A stretch of 7,204 bases of DNA from Actinomycetes bacterium (GTDB lineage: Bacteria > Actinomycetota > Acidimicrobiia > Acidimicrobiales > Microtrichaceae). The notes under the pieces were generated by a model. That model was given only the letters and a program-made list of their open reading frames with translations, had not been told where the DNA came from and ran no database searches. Positions 1 to 6,294 of the stretch are shown here, piece by piece. The stretch lies in NCBI GenBank assembly GCA_023427825.1, contig JAEZAI010000214.1, forward strand, positions 1 through 7,204, in the 5' to 3' direction. A program made the translations under genes and the position numbers. Numbering within the stretch: position 1 is the first letter of the stretch; each line of letters starts with the position of its first letter.

Positions 1-714
1 CCGTCGGGTCATGGCGATCCACACGGCCAGGTACATGTGGCGGACGATCGACGGGTCCAGGTCGGGATCGACGCGCAGACGCAGCGCGCTGCCGTCGGCA
101 GCGATGACGAGCATGCGGCAGAACCGCCGCAGGTCGACGCCGTCCACCAGCTCGCGCCCGGACAGCTGCAGCAGCAACTCCACCGCCGGCATGTAGACGC
201 GGTCGTAGTCGTCGAGCGACGTCGAGAGGAACTGCGCCACCTCGGGGTCGTGGAGGCTGACCGCGGCGCCCAGGAACAGCTGCGTGTAGCTCCAGCCGTC
301 CTCCCCGTCGGTGCCCCTGGCGGAGTCGGTCACCGGACCGGTCAGCAGGTCGGCGATGCCCTCGATGAACTCGAATCCCTCGACCTCGCCCTCTGCGACC
401 GCAGCGTCGAACAGCGCCTGCACCGACTGGACCAGCACGTCGGTCTCGGCCTGCAAGGACCAGAACGCGGCGCGAGCCGCGGCCTGCGGTGCGCTGCGGG
501 TCCGCCGCCCCACCCCCGAGTCGGGTGCGAAGGCGGAGTAGATGGCGCCGCTCGACAGCCCGGTGTCCGCGGTGAGGCGGCGCACGGTGATGAAGCTGGT
601 CAGGTCGTCGAGCGTGGCGGTCGTGAGCAGGTGCCGCGCCGCCAGCCGCAATCTCTCGCGCGCGGTGCCGCGGGCGCCCGCCGGCGCACCGTCCGATCCC
701 GGGTTGTCGGCCAC
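1..714 (-). CDS. TetR-like transcriptional regulator, C-terminus cut off by window edge
   Basis: Reading leftward from GTG at 712-714, the frame stays open for 238 codons to base 1, so the 3' part lies outside the window. Residues about 17-62 look like a TetR DNA-binding domain. The helix-turn-helix spans about residues 43-62 and includes RLTADTGLSSGAIYSAF, close to the family pattern (T-V-x-x-[IL]-A-x-x-[AS]-G-[VL]-S-x-G-x-[IL]-Y-x-x-F). The rest is helical, as expected of a ligand-binding or dimerisation domain. The protein is clearly paralogous to the product of the gene at 783-2102: both share TATLDDLT, GLSSGAIYSA and RSAPQAAAR, and they align to about residue 238 in each. The neighbour then continues into a second TetR-like unit, so this one probably does too (inference). 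GTG 714 is chosen because a strong AAGGAGGT precedes it. It lies 68 bp downstream of its paralogue and is probably co-transcribed. Ligand and targets are unknown. Confidence 0.8.
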   Translation of the reverse strand, partial: MADNPGSDGAPAGARGTARERLRLAARHLLTTATLDDLTSFITVRRLTADTGLSSGAIYSAFAPDSGVGRRTRSAPQAAARAAFWSLQAETDVLVQSVQALFDAAVAEGEVEGFEFIEGIADLLTGPVTDSARGTDGEDGWSYTQLFLGAAVSLHDPEVAQFLSTSLDDYDRVYMPAVELLLQLSGRELVDGVDLRRFCRMLVIAADGSALRLRVDPDLDPSIVRHMYLAVWIAMTRR

Positions 715-718
715 CCCG

Positions 719-726
719 ACCTCCTT
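719..726 (-). promoter_or_regulatory. Shine-Dalgarno site of the truncated TetR-like gene
   Basis: The minus strand reads AAGGAGGT, a near-perfect anti-16S match, four bases before GTG 714. It fixes the start of this gene. The 68 bp between the two regulators shows no convincing terminator, which fits a shared transcript. Confidence 0.7.
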
Positions 727-782
727 CGCTCTCCCGCCCCGCAGCGTACGGGCTGCAGGCGACACCCGGTGATGGACGGCGT

Positions 783-2102
783 TCAACCTTCCACCGCACC
801 GCCGCTGATCGGGCCCAGACCGGCGATCAGCAGGCGGGCGAGCTCGCCAGGGTCGGCCTCGGACGCCGCAGCACCCATCAGCAGCGCGTCCACCGCCGCT
901 CGCGCCGCGACGGTCCGGACCTCCTCCGCCGCGCCGTCGAGCAGCTCCGCCAGCAGTGCCACCAGGCGCTCGGAGGACGGGTCGAACGCCCCGCCGTCGG
1001 ACGTCGCGGCGGCGTGAAGGCGCGCCGTCAGGAGCGACGCCACGAGCGACCGGCGGGTGCACGCCGACTCGGCGAGGTCCGTGACGAGCTCCACCACCTC
1101 GGCCTCGGCCCCGAGCCCCTGAGGGGCCGGGGCCGGGGGCTCGACGGTGCCGAGCACGTCCTCCCACACGAAGACGGCCAGGTGGTGACGCGTCGGGTAC
1201 ATCGCCACGAACACCGACTCGGGGATGCCCGTGATCGCCACCACGCGGGACACGGTCACCGCCGCCCAGCCCTCCCGGCTGGTCACCTCGCGGACCGCCC
1301 CGCGGATGTCGTCCACGTGGACCGGCTGCGGGGGCGGCCGGTGAGCGGCGAGCAGACGGCTGGCGAACAGGTCGTCGGACTCGTCGGCGCGGCGGGTCAT
1401 GGACGCGAACGTGGACAGGTAGGTGAGTCGCACCAGGTCGGGATCCGCCAGCGGGTCGATGCGGAGCCGCAGCGCCGCGCCGTCGGCACCCGCCACGAGC
1501 AGGCTGGCGAAGGTGTGCAGGTCGACGCCCTCGACGAGCGTCCTGCCCACCAGCTCCAGGGCGCGAGCCATCGCCCGCTCGTAGGCCCGGGTGTTCTCGG
1601 AGTAGAGGTGGCAGAGCGACTCGCGCACCTCCTCGTCGTTGAGCGCGACCGCCGCGGCCATCCACAGGTGCGTGTAGTCCCAGGGCTCGGTGCTCAACGC
1701 GGACTCGACGACCGGGTCGGCGGCCAGCTCCGCGAGCGTCTCCACGAAGCGCTGCTCCTGGTCCTCCGCCGCGTCCATCGACGCGTGCAGCTGCTCCAGG
1801 ATCTCGATCACCATCTCGTCGTCCACGGGACCGACCGACAGGAAGAGGTCGCGTGCGGCCGCCTGCGGCGCGCTCCGTCCACCGTCCGACGAGTAAGCCG
1901 AGTAGATGGCGCCGCTCGACAGGCCCGACTCGGCGGTCAGGCGGTTGACCGTGACGAAGGCGGTCAGGTCGTCGAGGGTCGCGGTGGCCATCATGCGGGC
2001 CGTGGCCTCCCTCAGCCGCTCGCGAGCGGTGCCGCGCCGGGCACGGGCGCGCGCGACCGGGGCCTGCTCGGGCGCGTCACCGCGTCCCGTTCCTGCTCCC
2101 AC
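783..2102 (-). CDS. Double-domain TetR-like transcriptional regulator
   Basis: The 439-residue product (GTG 2102, TGA at 783-785) is about twice the usual TetR length of roughly 190-230. Residues about 26-70 form a TetR-type DNA-binding domain, with a helix-turn-helix at 51-70 containing RLTAESGLSSGAIYSAY. A helical region follows to about 238. After a proline-rich linker (PPPQP, about 256-260), a second TetR-like N-terminal region begins near 263, with helix-turn-helix at about 283-302 containing VVAITGIPESVFVAMY, then another helical region. The second HTH fits the consensus less well (PES in place of the usual S-x-G), so it may be degenerate. The frame also opens at ATG 2162, but no ribosome site precedes that codon, while GTG 2102 follows GGGAGAGGAG and gives an N-terminus comparable to the paralogue's. 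It is the upstream member of a tandem pair with the gene at 1-714. A role as repressor, possibly autoregulatory, is inferred from the family; the ligand is unknown. Confidence 0.82.
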   Translation of the reverse strand: MGAGTGRGDAPEQAPVARARARRGTARERLREATARMMATATLDDLTAFVTVNRLTAESGLSSGAIYSAYSSDGGRSAPQAAARDLFLSVGPVDDEMVIEILEQLHASMDAAEDQEQRFVETLAELAADPVVESALSTEPWDYTHLWMAAAVALNDEEVRESLCHLYSENTRAYERAMARALELVGRTLVEGVDLHTFASLLVAGADGAALRLRIDPLADPDLVRLTYLSTFASMTRRADESDDLFASRLLAAHRPPPQPVHVDDIRGAVREVTSREGWAAVTVSRVVAITGIPESVFVAMYPTRHHLAVFVWEDVLGTVEPPAPAPQGLGAEAEVVELVTDLAESACTRRSLVASLLTARLHAAATSDGGAFDPSSERLVALLAELLDGAAEEVRTVAARAAVDALLMGAAASEADPGELARLLIAGLGPISGGAVEG

Positions 2103-2108
2103 GCTGGG

Positions 2109-2118
2109 CTCCTCTCCC
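2109..2118 (-). promoter_or_regulatory. Shine-Dalgarno site that decides the start of the double TetR gene
   Basis: The minus strand reads GGGAGAGGAG, six bases before GTG 2102. The in-frame ATG codons further upstream (2162 and seven codons later) have no purine-rich stretch in front of them. This supports the 439-residue protein over a 459-residue one. Confidence 0.6.
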
Positions 2119-2190
2119 GGCCCCGGGGCGACCGGGACCATCACCCAGGTTATGGCGCTCATCGCGCGACGACGCGTGAAGGATCCGTAA

Positions 2191-2231
2191 AGAGAGAACG
2201 TTCGCTATGAGCGAGCAAACTCGATCATCGA
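2191..2231. promoter_or_regulatory. Candidate operator/promoter patch upstream of the TetR pair
   Basis: This is one of the few AT-richer stretches in the window. It contains the perfect 8-bp palindrome GAACGTTC at 2196-2203, which extends imperfectly over 2191-2208. A second palindrome, TCGATCATCGA (centre base unpaired), lies at 2221-2231, and CGAG-CAAA-CTCG at 2212-2223 overlaps it. Palindromes of this sort next to a tetR gene are typical autoregulatory operators. The first site lies about 95 bp upstream of the chosen start codon. Operator function is inferred from position and symmetry only. Confidence 0.35.
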
Positions 2232-2312
2232 AGGGGGTTCGAGGTGTAGGCGGCGTGCCGGAGCTCGGCCAGACTGGCTGACGTCGGCCGCCCTTGGGAG
2301 AGGCTTGACGCT

Positions 2313-2347
2313 GGCCAGGACGGAGATCGCCCCTCTTCGTCCTGGCC
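2313..2347. terminator. Strong hairpin, possible terminator without a U-tract
   Basis: The left arm GGCCAGGACGGAGA (2313-2326) pairs with the right arm TCTTCGTCCTGGCC (2334-2347) across a 7-base loop. That is 14 pairs with a single G-U in a plus-strand transcript; a minus-strand transcript would have one A-C mismatch instead. Ten outer pairs are perfect on both strands. No T-run follows on either side. It sits between the leftward gene ending at 2526 and the leftward regulator starting at 2102, so it could end the first transcript. U-less terminators are plausible in high-GC actinobacteria. A regulatory leader structure is the alternative. Confidence 0.4.
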
Positions 2348-2400
2348 TCCTTCGCTCCGGGCCGCCCGCGTCGCCACGGCCGCCGGCGTCCGCACCAGCC

Positions 2401-2529
2401 AGACCCAGGTCAGCCCGGCTAGATCCGGGTCGGCCCGATCAGACCGGGTCGGTCAGTCCAGGCCGGGTCGGTCAGTCCAGGCCGGGTCGGACCAGCCAGA
2501 TCCAGGTCGGCCCGATCAGGCCGGGTCAG
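2401..2529. repeat. Tandem array of 19-20 bp units with a 77-bp higher-order period
   Basis: The core GGGTC (or AGGTC) recurs at 2407, 2427, 2446, 2465, 2484, 2504 and 2523, a spacing of 20, 19, 19, 19, 20, 19. The units at 2444-2462 and 2463-2481 are identical. The block starting at 2419 matches the block starting at 2496 at 30 of 34 positions, an exact 77-bp offset (four units), so the array carries a higher-order repeat. The last unit overlaps the stop codon of the leftward gene at 2526-2792. The array does not have CRISPR structure: the units are contiguous, with no unique spacers. Confidence 0.85.
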
Positions 2530-2792
2530 CGACCCGGGTCGTGGCCGAGCTCCTTGAGCGCCGAGGCCAGCGCGAGCCGGAGCCGTCGGGCCCGGTCCGC
2601 ATCGAGGTGGGCGACCATCGGCGTCCGGTCGGAGCCCACCTCCTCGACCAGCAGCTGGACCCGACCGTCCGCGTCGTCGTAGTCGTCGCAGATCGAGACC
2701 GCCCAGTTCACGGGCACGAGCTCGTCCTCCTCGATCTCGTCCTCGGGCAGCGGCGGCAGCGGGACCTGGTCGTCGTCGATGGAGCGGCGCAC
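2526..2792 (-). CDS. Small acidic protein of unknown function (88 aa)
   Basis: I do not recognise this protein's family. It begins at GTG 2792 and ends with TGA at 2526-2528. The first half is strongly acidic and proline-containing (PLPPLPEDEIEEDELVPV, about residues 11-28). A middle part looks like beta strands around a D/E-rich stretch (about 29-60), and a C-terminal amphipathic helix follows (about 63-83, LDADRARRLRLALASALKEL). No signal peptide, membrane segment or cysteine pair is seen; one Cys is near residue 35. Balanced amino-acid composition and GC-rich third positions make it more believable than the overlapping Arg/Pro-rich frames. The ribosome site is weak (AGGGTGG just upstream). 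It diverges from hemE across 68 bp, but that does not show a role in heme synthesis. Confidence 0.68.
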   Translation of the reverse strand: MRRSIDDDQVPLPPLPEDEIEEDELVPVNWAVSICDDYDDADGRVQLLVEEVGSDRTPMVAHLDADRARRLRLALASALKELGHDPGR

Positions 2793-2860
2793 GTGGCCAC
2801 CCTACGGCCGGCACCCGGCGCATTGTGGGGGGCGAGGTCGGTCGTGGTTGACTCGGGGCG
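2793..2860. promoter_or_regulatory. Divergent intergenic region, likely promoters of hemE and the small acidic gene
   Basis: These 68 bp separate two genes read outward, so the promoters should lie here or extend into the gene ends. No clear -35/-10 pair is visible. A TTGACT at 2848-2853 is only seven bases from the hemE ATG and cannot serve as its -35. The ribosome site for hemE is weak (GGGG at 2855-2858). The promoter role is inferred from layout. Confidence 0.3.
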
Positions 2861-3961
2861 ATGTCGGACCGACCGACGCCGGAGGTCACGACGACGGCGC
2901 CCCACGCGGACTCCGCCTTCGTCCGGACCTGCCGCGGCCTCCCCAGCCCCCACACGCCCGTCTGGTTCATGCGCCAGGCCGGCCGCTCGCTCCCCGAGTA
3001 CCGGGCGATCCGGGGCACGGGCACCATCCTGCGGGCGATCGCCGATCCCGAGCTCGCGACCGAGATCACGCTCCAGCCGGTGCGCCGGTACGGCGTGGAC
3101 GCCGCGATCCTCTACTCCGACATCATGACGCCGGTCCACGCGATCGGCTTCGGCGTGGACATCGAGCCGGGCGTCGGTCCGGTGGTCGCCGAGCCGTTCC
3201 GTGACCGGTCCGACCTGGAGCGGTTGCGCCCCCTCGACCCCGACGCGGACACGCCGTACGTCGTCGAGACCGTCCGCAACCTGGTGCGCGAGCTGCCGGT
3301 GCCCCTGATCGCCTTCGCCGGCGCGCCGTTCACGGTCGCGAGCTACCTGCTCGAGGGCCGCCCATCGCGCACCTACGTGCGGACCAAGGCGCTGATGCAC
3401 GGCGACGAGCCGCTGTGGCACGAGCTGATGGACCGCCTGGCCGATCTGGCGATCGACTCGCTGCGGTCCCAGGTGGCCAACGGCGCGTCCGCGGTCCAGC
3501 TGTTCGACTCATGGGCGGGCGCGCTGTCGCCGTCGGACTACGAGCGGTTCGTGCTGCCGGCGAGCACCAAGGTGCTGACCGCGGCCGGCGAGCTGGGCGT
3601 CCCCCGCATCCACTTCGGCGTCTCGACCGGGGAGCTCCTGGGCCTGAGGGCCGCGGCGGGCGCCGACGTGGGCGGCGTCGACTGGCGCACGCCGCTGGAC
3701 CTGGCCCGGACCCGGGTCCCCGCCGGCACGGTGCTGCAGGGCAACCTCGACCCCGCGCTCCCGGCGGCGGGCTGGGACGCCACACGCTCGGCCGCCGACG
3801 ACGTGCTGCGCCGTGGCGGCGGTTCCGCCCACGTCTTCAACCTGGGCCACGGCGTGCTCCCCGAGACGGATCCCGAGGTGCTCGAGCGCCTGGTCGAGCA
3901 CGTGCACGGCTGGCGCCCGGACTCGGCGGACGCCTCGGCTCCGGAGGAGGCGACGTCGTGA
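2861..3961 (+). CDS. hemE: Uroporphyrinogen decarboxylase
   Basis: This cytosolic enzyme removes four carboxyl groups from uroporphyrinogen III to give coproporphyrinogen III. The 366-residue product shows the family signatures in order: [10 protein letters not shown] at 33-42 (substrate-binding arginines), ILYSDI at 83-88 with Asp87 matching the catalytic aspartate (Asp86 of human UROD), GAPFT at 154-158, FDSWAG at 215-220, and [12 protein letters not shown] from 327 with the conserved histidine at 330. Length is normal, with about 15-20 extra N-terminal residues before the conserved core. ATG 2861 is the first start in the frame, and no later Met or GTG precedes the signature. It is the first gene of a hemE-hemH-hemY operon, and its TGA overlaps the GTG of hemH. 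Family assignment is secure. Confidence 0.97.
   Translation: MSDRPTPEVTTTAPHADSAFVRTCRGLPSPHTPVWFMRQAGRSLPEYRAIRGTGTILRAIADPELATEITLQPVRRYGVDAAILYSDIMTPVHAIGFGVDIEPGVGPVVAEPFRDRSDLERLRPLDPDADTPYVVETVRNLVRELPVPLIAFAGAPFTVASYLLEGRPSRTYVRTKALMHGDEPLWHELMDRLADLAIDSLRSQVANGASAVQLFDSWAGALSPSDYERFVLPASTKVLTAAGELGVPRIHFGVSTGELLGLRAAAGADVGGVDWRTPLDLARTRVPAGTVLQGNLDPALPAAGWDATRSAADDVLRRGGGSAHVFNLGHGVLPETDPEVLERLVEHVHGWRPDSADASAPEEATS
3943..3950 (+). promoter_or_regulatory. Shine-Dalgarno site of hemH inside the end of hemE
   Basis: GGAGGAGG lies seven bases before GTG 3958, within the last codons of hemE. It selects GTG 3958 as the hemH start, although the frame is open much further upstream (to 3415). 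Confidence 0.75.
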
Positions 3962-4884
3962 CCGTGGGGGTCCTGGTCATGGCGTACGGAACGCCCGCCG
4001 GGCCGGACGAGGTCGAGGCGTACTACACGCACATCCGCCGCGGTCGGCCGCCCACGGAGGAGCAGCTCGCCGACCTGGTCCGTCGCTACGACGCGCTGGG
4101 CGGCACGTCGCCGTTGGCCGAGCGCACCCGCGCCCAGGTCCGGGCGATCGACGACGCGCTGCAGCAGGTCAGCGCCGGCGGGTTCGTGACCGCCCTGGGC
4201 CAGAAGCACGCCGCGCCGTTCGTGGAGGACGGCGTGGCCGAGCTCGCCGAGGCGGGCGTGGACCGGATCGTCGGCGTGGTGCTCGCACCGCACTACTCGG
4301 CCGGCAGCGTGGCGCAGTACCACGAGCGCGCCGCCGCGGCGTCGGCCGAGCGGTCGTTGCCGTTCGCCGGGATCGACAGCTGGCACCTGCTCCCCGAGCT
4401 GATCGAGTTCCAGGCGGCCGCCGTCCGCGACGCGCTGGCCACGCTGCCCGAGCGCACCAAGGTGGTGTTCACCGCCCACTCGCTGCCGGAGCGCGTGCTC
4501 GAGGGCGACCCGTACCCCGACCAGCTGCGACAGAGCGCCGAGGCGACCGCCCGCGCCGCCGGGCTGGCCACCTGGGCGGGCTGGGGTCTGGGGTGGCAGT
4601 CGGCCGGCCGGACGCCCGAGCCGTGGCGCGGCCCCGACGTGCTGGAGATCGTCCGCGACCTGGCGGCCACCGGTCGGTCCGACGGGATCCTGATCGTCCC
4701 GCAGGGCTTCACCTCCGACCATCTGGAGGTCCTGTACGACCTCGACGTGGAGGCCGCGGCCGTCGCCGCCGAGGTCGGCCTGGCCTTCGGTCGCACTCGC
4801 GTCGTCAACGACGACCCCGAGGTGATGGGTGCGCTCGCCCGCACGATCGCTGCGGCCGCCGACGACCTCCGGACGGCGCCGTGA
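3958..4884 (+). CDS. hemH: Ferrochelatase, probably coproporphyrin type
   Basis: This enzyme inserts Fe2+ into a porphyrin; the 308-residue protein most resembles the monofunctional coproporphyrin ferrochelatase (CpfC) of Gram-positive bacteria. It begins MAYGTP at 8-13 with Tyr10 matching the Tyr13 metal-side ligand of B. subtilis HemH, followed by [11 protein letters not shown]. Other marks are [32 protein letters not shown] with the catalytic His174, [12 protein letters not shown], and SDHLEVLYD with Glu257, the partner of that histidine. The protein has no cysteine, so it cannot hold the [2Fe-2S] cluster described in mycobacterial and some other ferrochelatases. GTG 3958 overlaps the hemE stop (GTGA) and has a strong ribosome site. 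The start of hemY overlaps its own stop in the same way. The long upstream extension of this frame runs through hemE and is not coding. Confidence 0.95.
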   Translation: MTVGVLVMAYGTPAGPDEVEAYYTHIRRGRPPTEEQLADLVRRYDALGGTSPLAERTRAQVRAIDDALQQVSAGGFVTALGQKHAAPFVEDGVAELAEAGVDRIVGVVLAPHYSAGSVAQYHERAAAASAERSLPFAGIDSWHLLPELIEFQAAAVRDALATLPERTKVVFTAHSLPERVLEGDPYPDQLRQSAEATARAAGLATWAGWGLGWQSAGRTPEPWRGPDVLEIVRDLAATGRSDGILIVPQGFTSDHLEVLYDLDVEAAAVAAEVGLAFGRTRVVNDDPEVMGALARTIAAAADDLRTAP

Positions 4885-6290
4885 CCCAGGGCGGCAGCCC
4901 GGCGAGGCACCTCGTCGTGCTCGGCGGCGGGATCACCGGCTTGGCCGCCGCCTGGGAGGCGAGCGCAGACCCGGGCGTGAGGGTGACGGTGCTGGAGGCG
5001 TCGTCGCGCTTCGGCGGAAAGGTACGGACGTCCACGCTCGACCTCCCGACCGGCCCGCTGGTCGTGGACGAGGGCGCCGACAACTTCCTGGCCCGCGTGC
5101 CCGACGCCGTCGATCTCTGCACGGAGCTCGGGCTCGGCGACGAGCTGACCCAACCCGCGCTCGGGCGCGCACAGGTGTGGGCCCGCGACGGACTCCGCTG
5201 GTACCCGCCGCGCCACGTGCTCGGGGTCCCGCTCGACATCGACGAGCTGGCGGCGACGGGGATCCTCTCCGACGACGGGCTGGCCGCGGCAGCGGCCGAG
5301 GTGGACCGCACCGACGACGCGCCGTCGGGCGACGTCACGATCGGCGGCTTCCTCTCGGACCGCTTCGGGCCGGAGCTCGTGGAGCACGTGGTCGGCCCGC
5401 TCGTGGGCGGCATCAACGCCGGTGATGTCCACGAGCTGTCCATGCGAGCGGTCACGCCACAGCTCGCCGACGCGGCGGCCGAGGGCGGGAGCCTGACGCT
5501 CGCGCTCAGGCGACGGATCGCCGCCGCCCCGCCGACCGGCCCCGTGTTCCGGGCGCTGCTCGGCGGCACGGAGCGGATGGTGTACGCGCTGGTCGAGCAG
5601 CTGCGGGGCGGCGGTGCGGACCTCCGGACCGACGCAACCGCGACCTCGTGCCGGACCACCGCCGAGGGCACCGCGGTCGTGACGCTGGCCGACGGCACCG
5701 AGCTCGACGCCGACGCCGTCGTGGTGGCGCTCCCGGCCGAGGCCGCCGCCGCGGTGCTGCGCGACGCGAGCGCGTCGGCGGCGCGAGAGCTCGACCGGAT
5801 CGTCAACGTGCCGGTGGCGTTCGTGGCGTTCGCGGTCCGGCGAACCGATGTCCCCGTCCCGCTCGACGCCTCCGGCGTGCTCGTGCCACGGGACGCCGGG
5901 CTGCTCATGACCGCGGCCTCGTTCGGTTCGCTCAAGTGGCCGCAGTGGGACGACGGCATCCACGTGATCCTCCGGGTCGCCGCCGGGCACCGTCACGACG
6001 ACCGTCCGTCGCAGATGGACGACGACGAGCTCGTCGCCGCGCTGCGCAGCGACCTGTCCACCGTCCTGGGCATCACCGCCGACCCGGTGGCGACGCGGGT
6101 CACGCGGTGGACGCCCGGCTTCGCCCAGTACGAGGTGGGCCACCTCGAACGCGTCGAGCGCATCGACGCCGCGCTCGCGGCCGACGCGCCCGCAGTCCGG
6201 GTCGCCGGCGCGGACCTCGGCGGGCTCGGTGTGCCGGCCTGCATCCGCCAGGGCCGCGACGCCGCCCGAGCGCTCCTCTCCGGACCCTGA
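4881..6290 (+). CDS. hemY: Coproporphyrinogen III / protoporphyrinogen IX oxidase (HemY/CgoX family)
   Basis: This FAD enzyme oxidises a porphyrinogen to the porphyrin using oxygen. In Gram-positive heme synthesis the substrate is coproporphyrinogen III (CgoX). The 469-residue product starts with a Rossmann FAD site (GGGITGLAAAWE at 15-26) and the ribose-binding Glu39 at the end of the second strand, followed by RFGGKV. VDEGADNFL and DLCTELGLGDEL follow. The middle holds GPLVGGINAGDVHELSM, and the C-terminal FAD signature is GLGVPACIRQGRDAA (about 448-462). GTG 4881 overlaps the hemH stop (GTGA); the ribosome site is weak, so translation probably depends on coupling. The frame is open far upstream, but that part overlaps hemE and hemH and is not coding. 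No transmembrane anchor is obvious beyond the FAD fold. Whether it acts on copro- or protoporphyrinogen is inferred from the hemH type. Confidence 0.94.
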   Translation: MTQGGSPARHLVVLGGGITGLAAAWEASADPGVRVTVLEASSRFGGKVRTSTLDLPTGPLVVDEGADNFLARVPDAVDLCTELGLGDELTQPALGRAQVWARDGLRWYPPRHVLGVPLDIDELAATGILSDDGLAAAAAEVDRTDDAPSGDVTIGGFLSDRFGPELVEHVVGPLVGGINAGDVHELSMRAVTPQLADAAAEGGSLTLALRRRIAAAPPTGPVFRALLGGTERMVYALVEQLRGGGADLRTDATATSCRTTAEGTAVVTLADGTELDADAVVVALPAEAAAAVLRDASASAARELDRIVNVPVAFVAFAVRRTDVPVPLDASGVLVPRDAGLLMTAASFGSLKWPQWDDGIHVILRVAAGHRHDDRPSQMDDDELVAALRSDLSTVLGITADPVATRVTRWTPGFAQYEVGHLERVERIDAALAADAPAVRVAGADLGGLGVPACIRQGRDAARALLSGP

Positions 6291-6294
6291 GCTC

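Larger units (their letters stand above)
2103..2525. other. Non-coding region between the small acidic gene and the TetR pair
   Basis: No frame across these 423 bases gives a believable protein: the open frames here have low-complexity Arg/Pro/Ser composition or merely read through the tandem repeats. The region holds, from the regulator side, the ribosome site, a locally AT-richer patch with palindromes (2191-2231), a strong hairpin (2313-2347) and a 19-20 bp tandem repeat array (about 2401-2529). I see no recognisable RNA gene or riboswitch. No -35/-10 pair on either strand was convincing. Confidence 0.6.

Noticed and set aside
37..2210. Long plus-strand open frames (about 326 and 398 residues) opposite the TetR-like genes
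   Set aside because: Composition is Arg/His/Gly-rich, there are no ribosome sites, and the minus strand encodes two clear paralogous regulators with HTH motifs.
2305..2333. TTGACG at 2305-2310 as a plus-strand promoter -35
   Set aside because: The bases at the right distance for a -10 are CGCCCC, and no plus-strand gene follows for more than 500 bases.
2401..2529. A possible CRISPR array
   Set aside because: The units are contiguous and 19-20 bp long, with no unique spacers, no leader and no cas genes nearby.
2419..3069. A 216-residue minus-strand frame running through the repeats and the hemE start
   Set aside because: Its C-terminal GPTRPGL-type repeats are only a reading of the tandem DNA array, and the rest is antisense or out of frame to hemE and the 88-residue gene.
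3415..3957. The upstream extension of the hemH frame, which could suggest a larger fusion protein
   Set aside because: The extension overlaps hemE in another frame and is low-complexity. GTG 3958 has a strong ribosome site and gives the normal ferrochelatase N-terminus.
3538..4722. A 394-residue minus-strand frame opposite hemE and hemH
   Set aside because: It is the antisense of conserved catalytic genes, with no domain pattern of its own.
3813..4880. The upstream extension of the hemY frame
   Set aside because: It overlaps hemE and hemH in another frame. The FAD-binding motif lies at its normal distance (residue 15) from GTG 4881.
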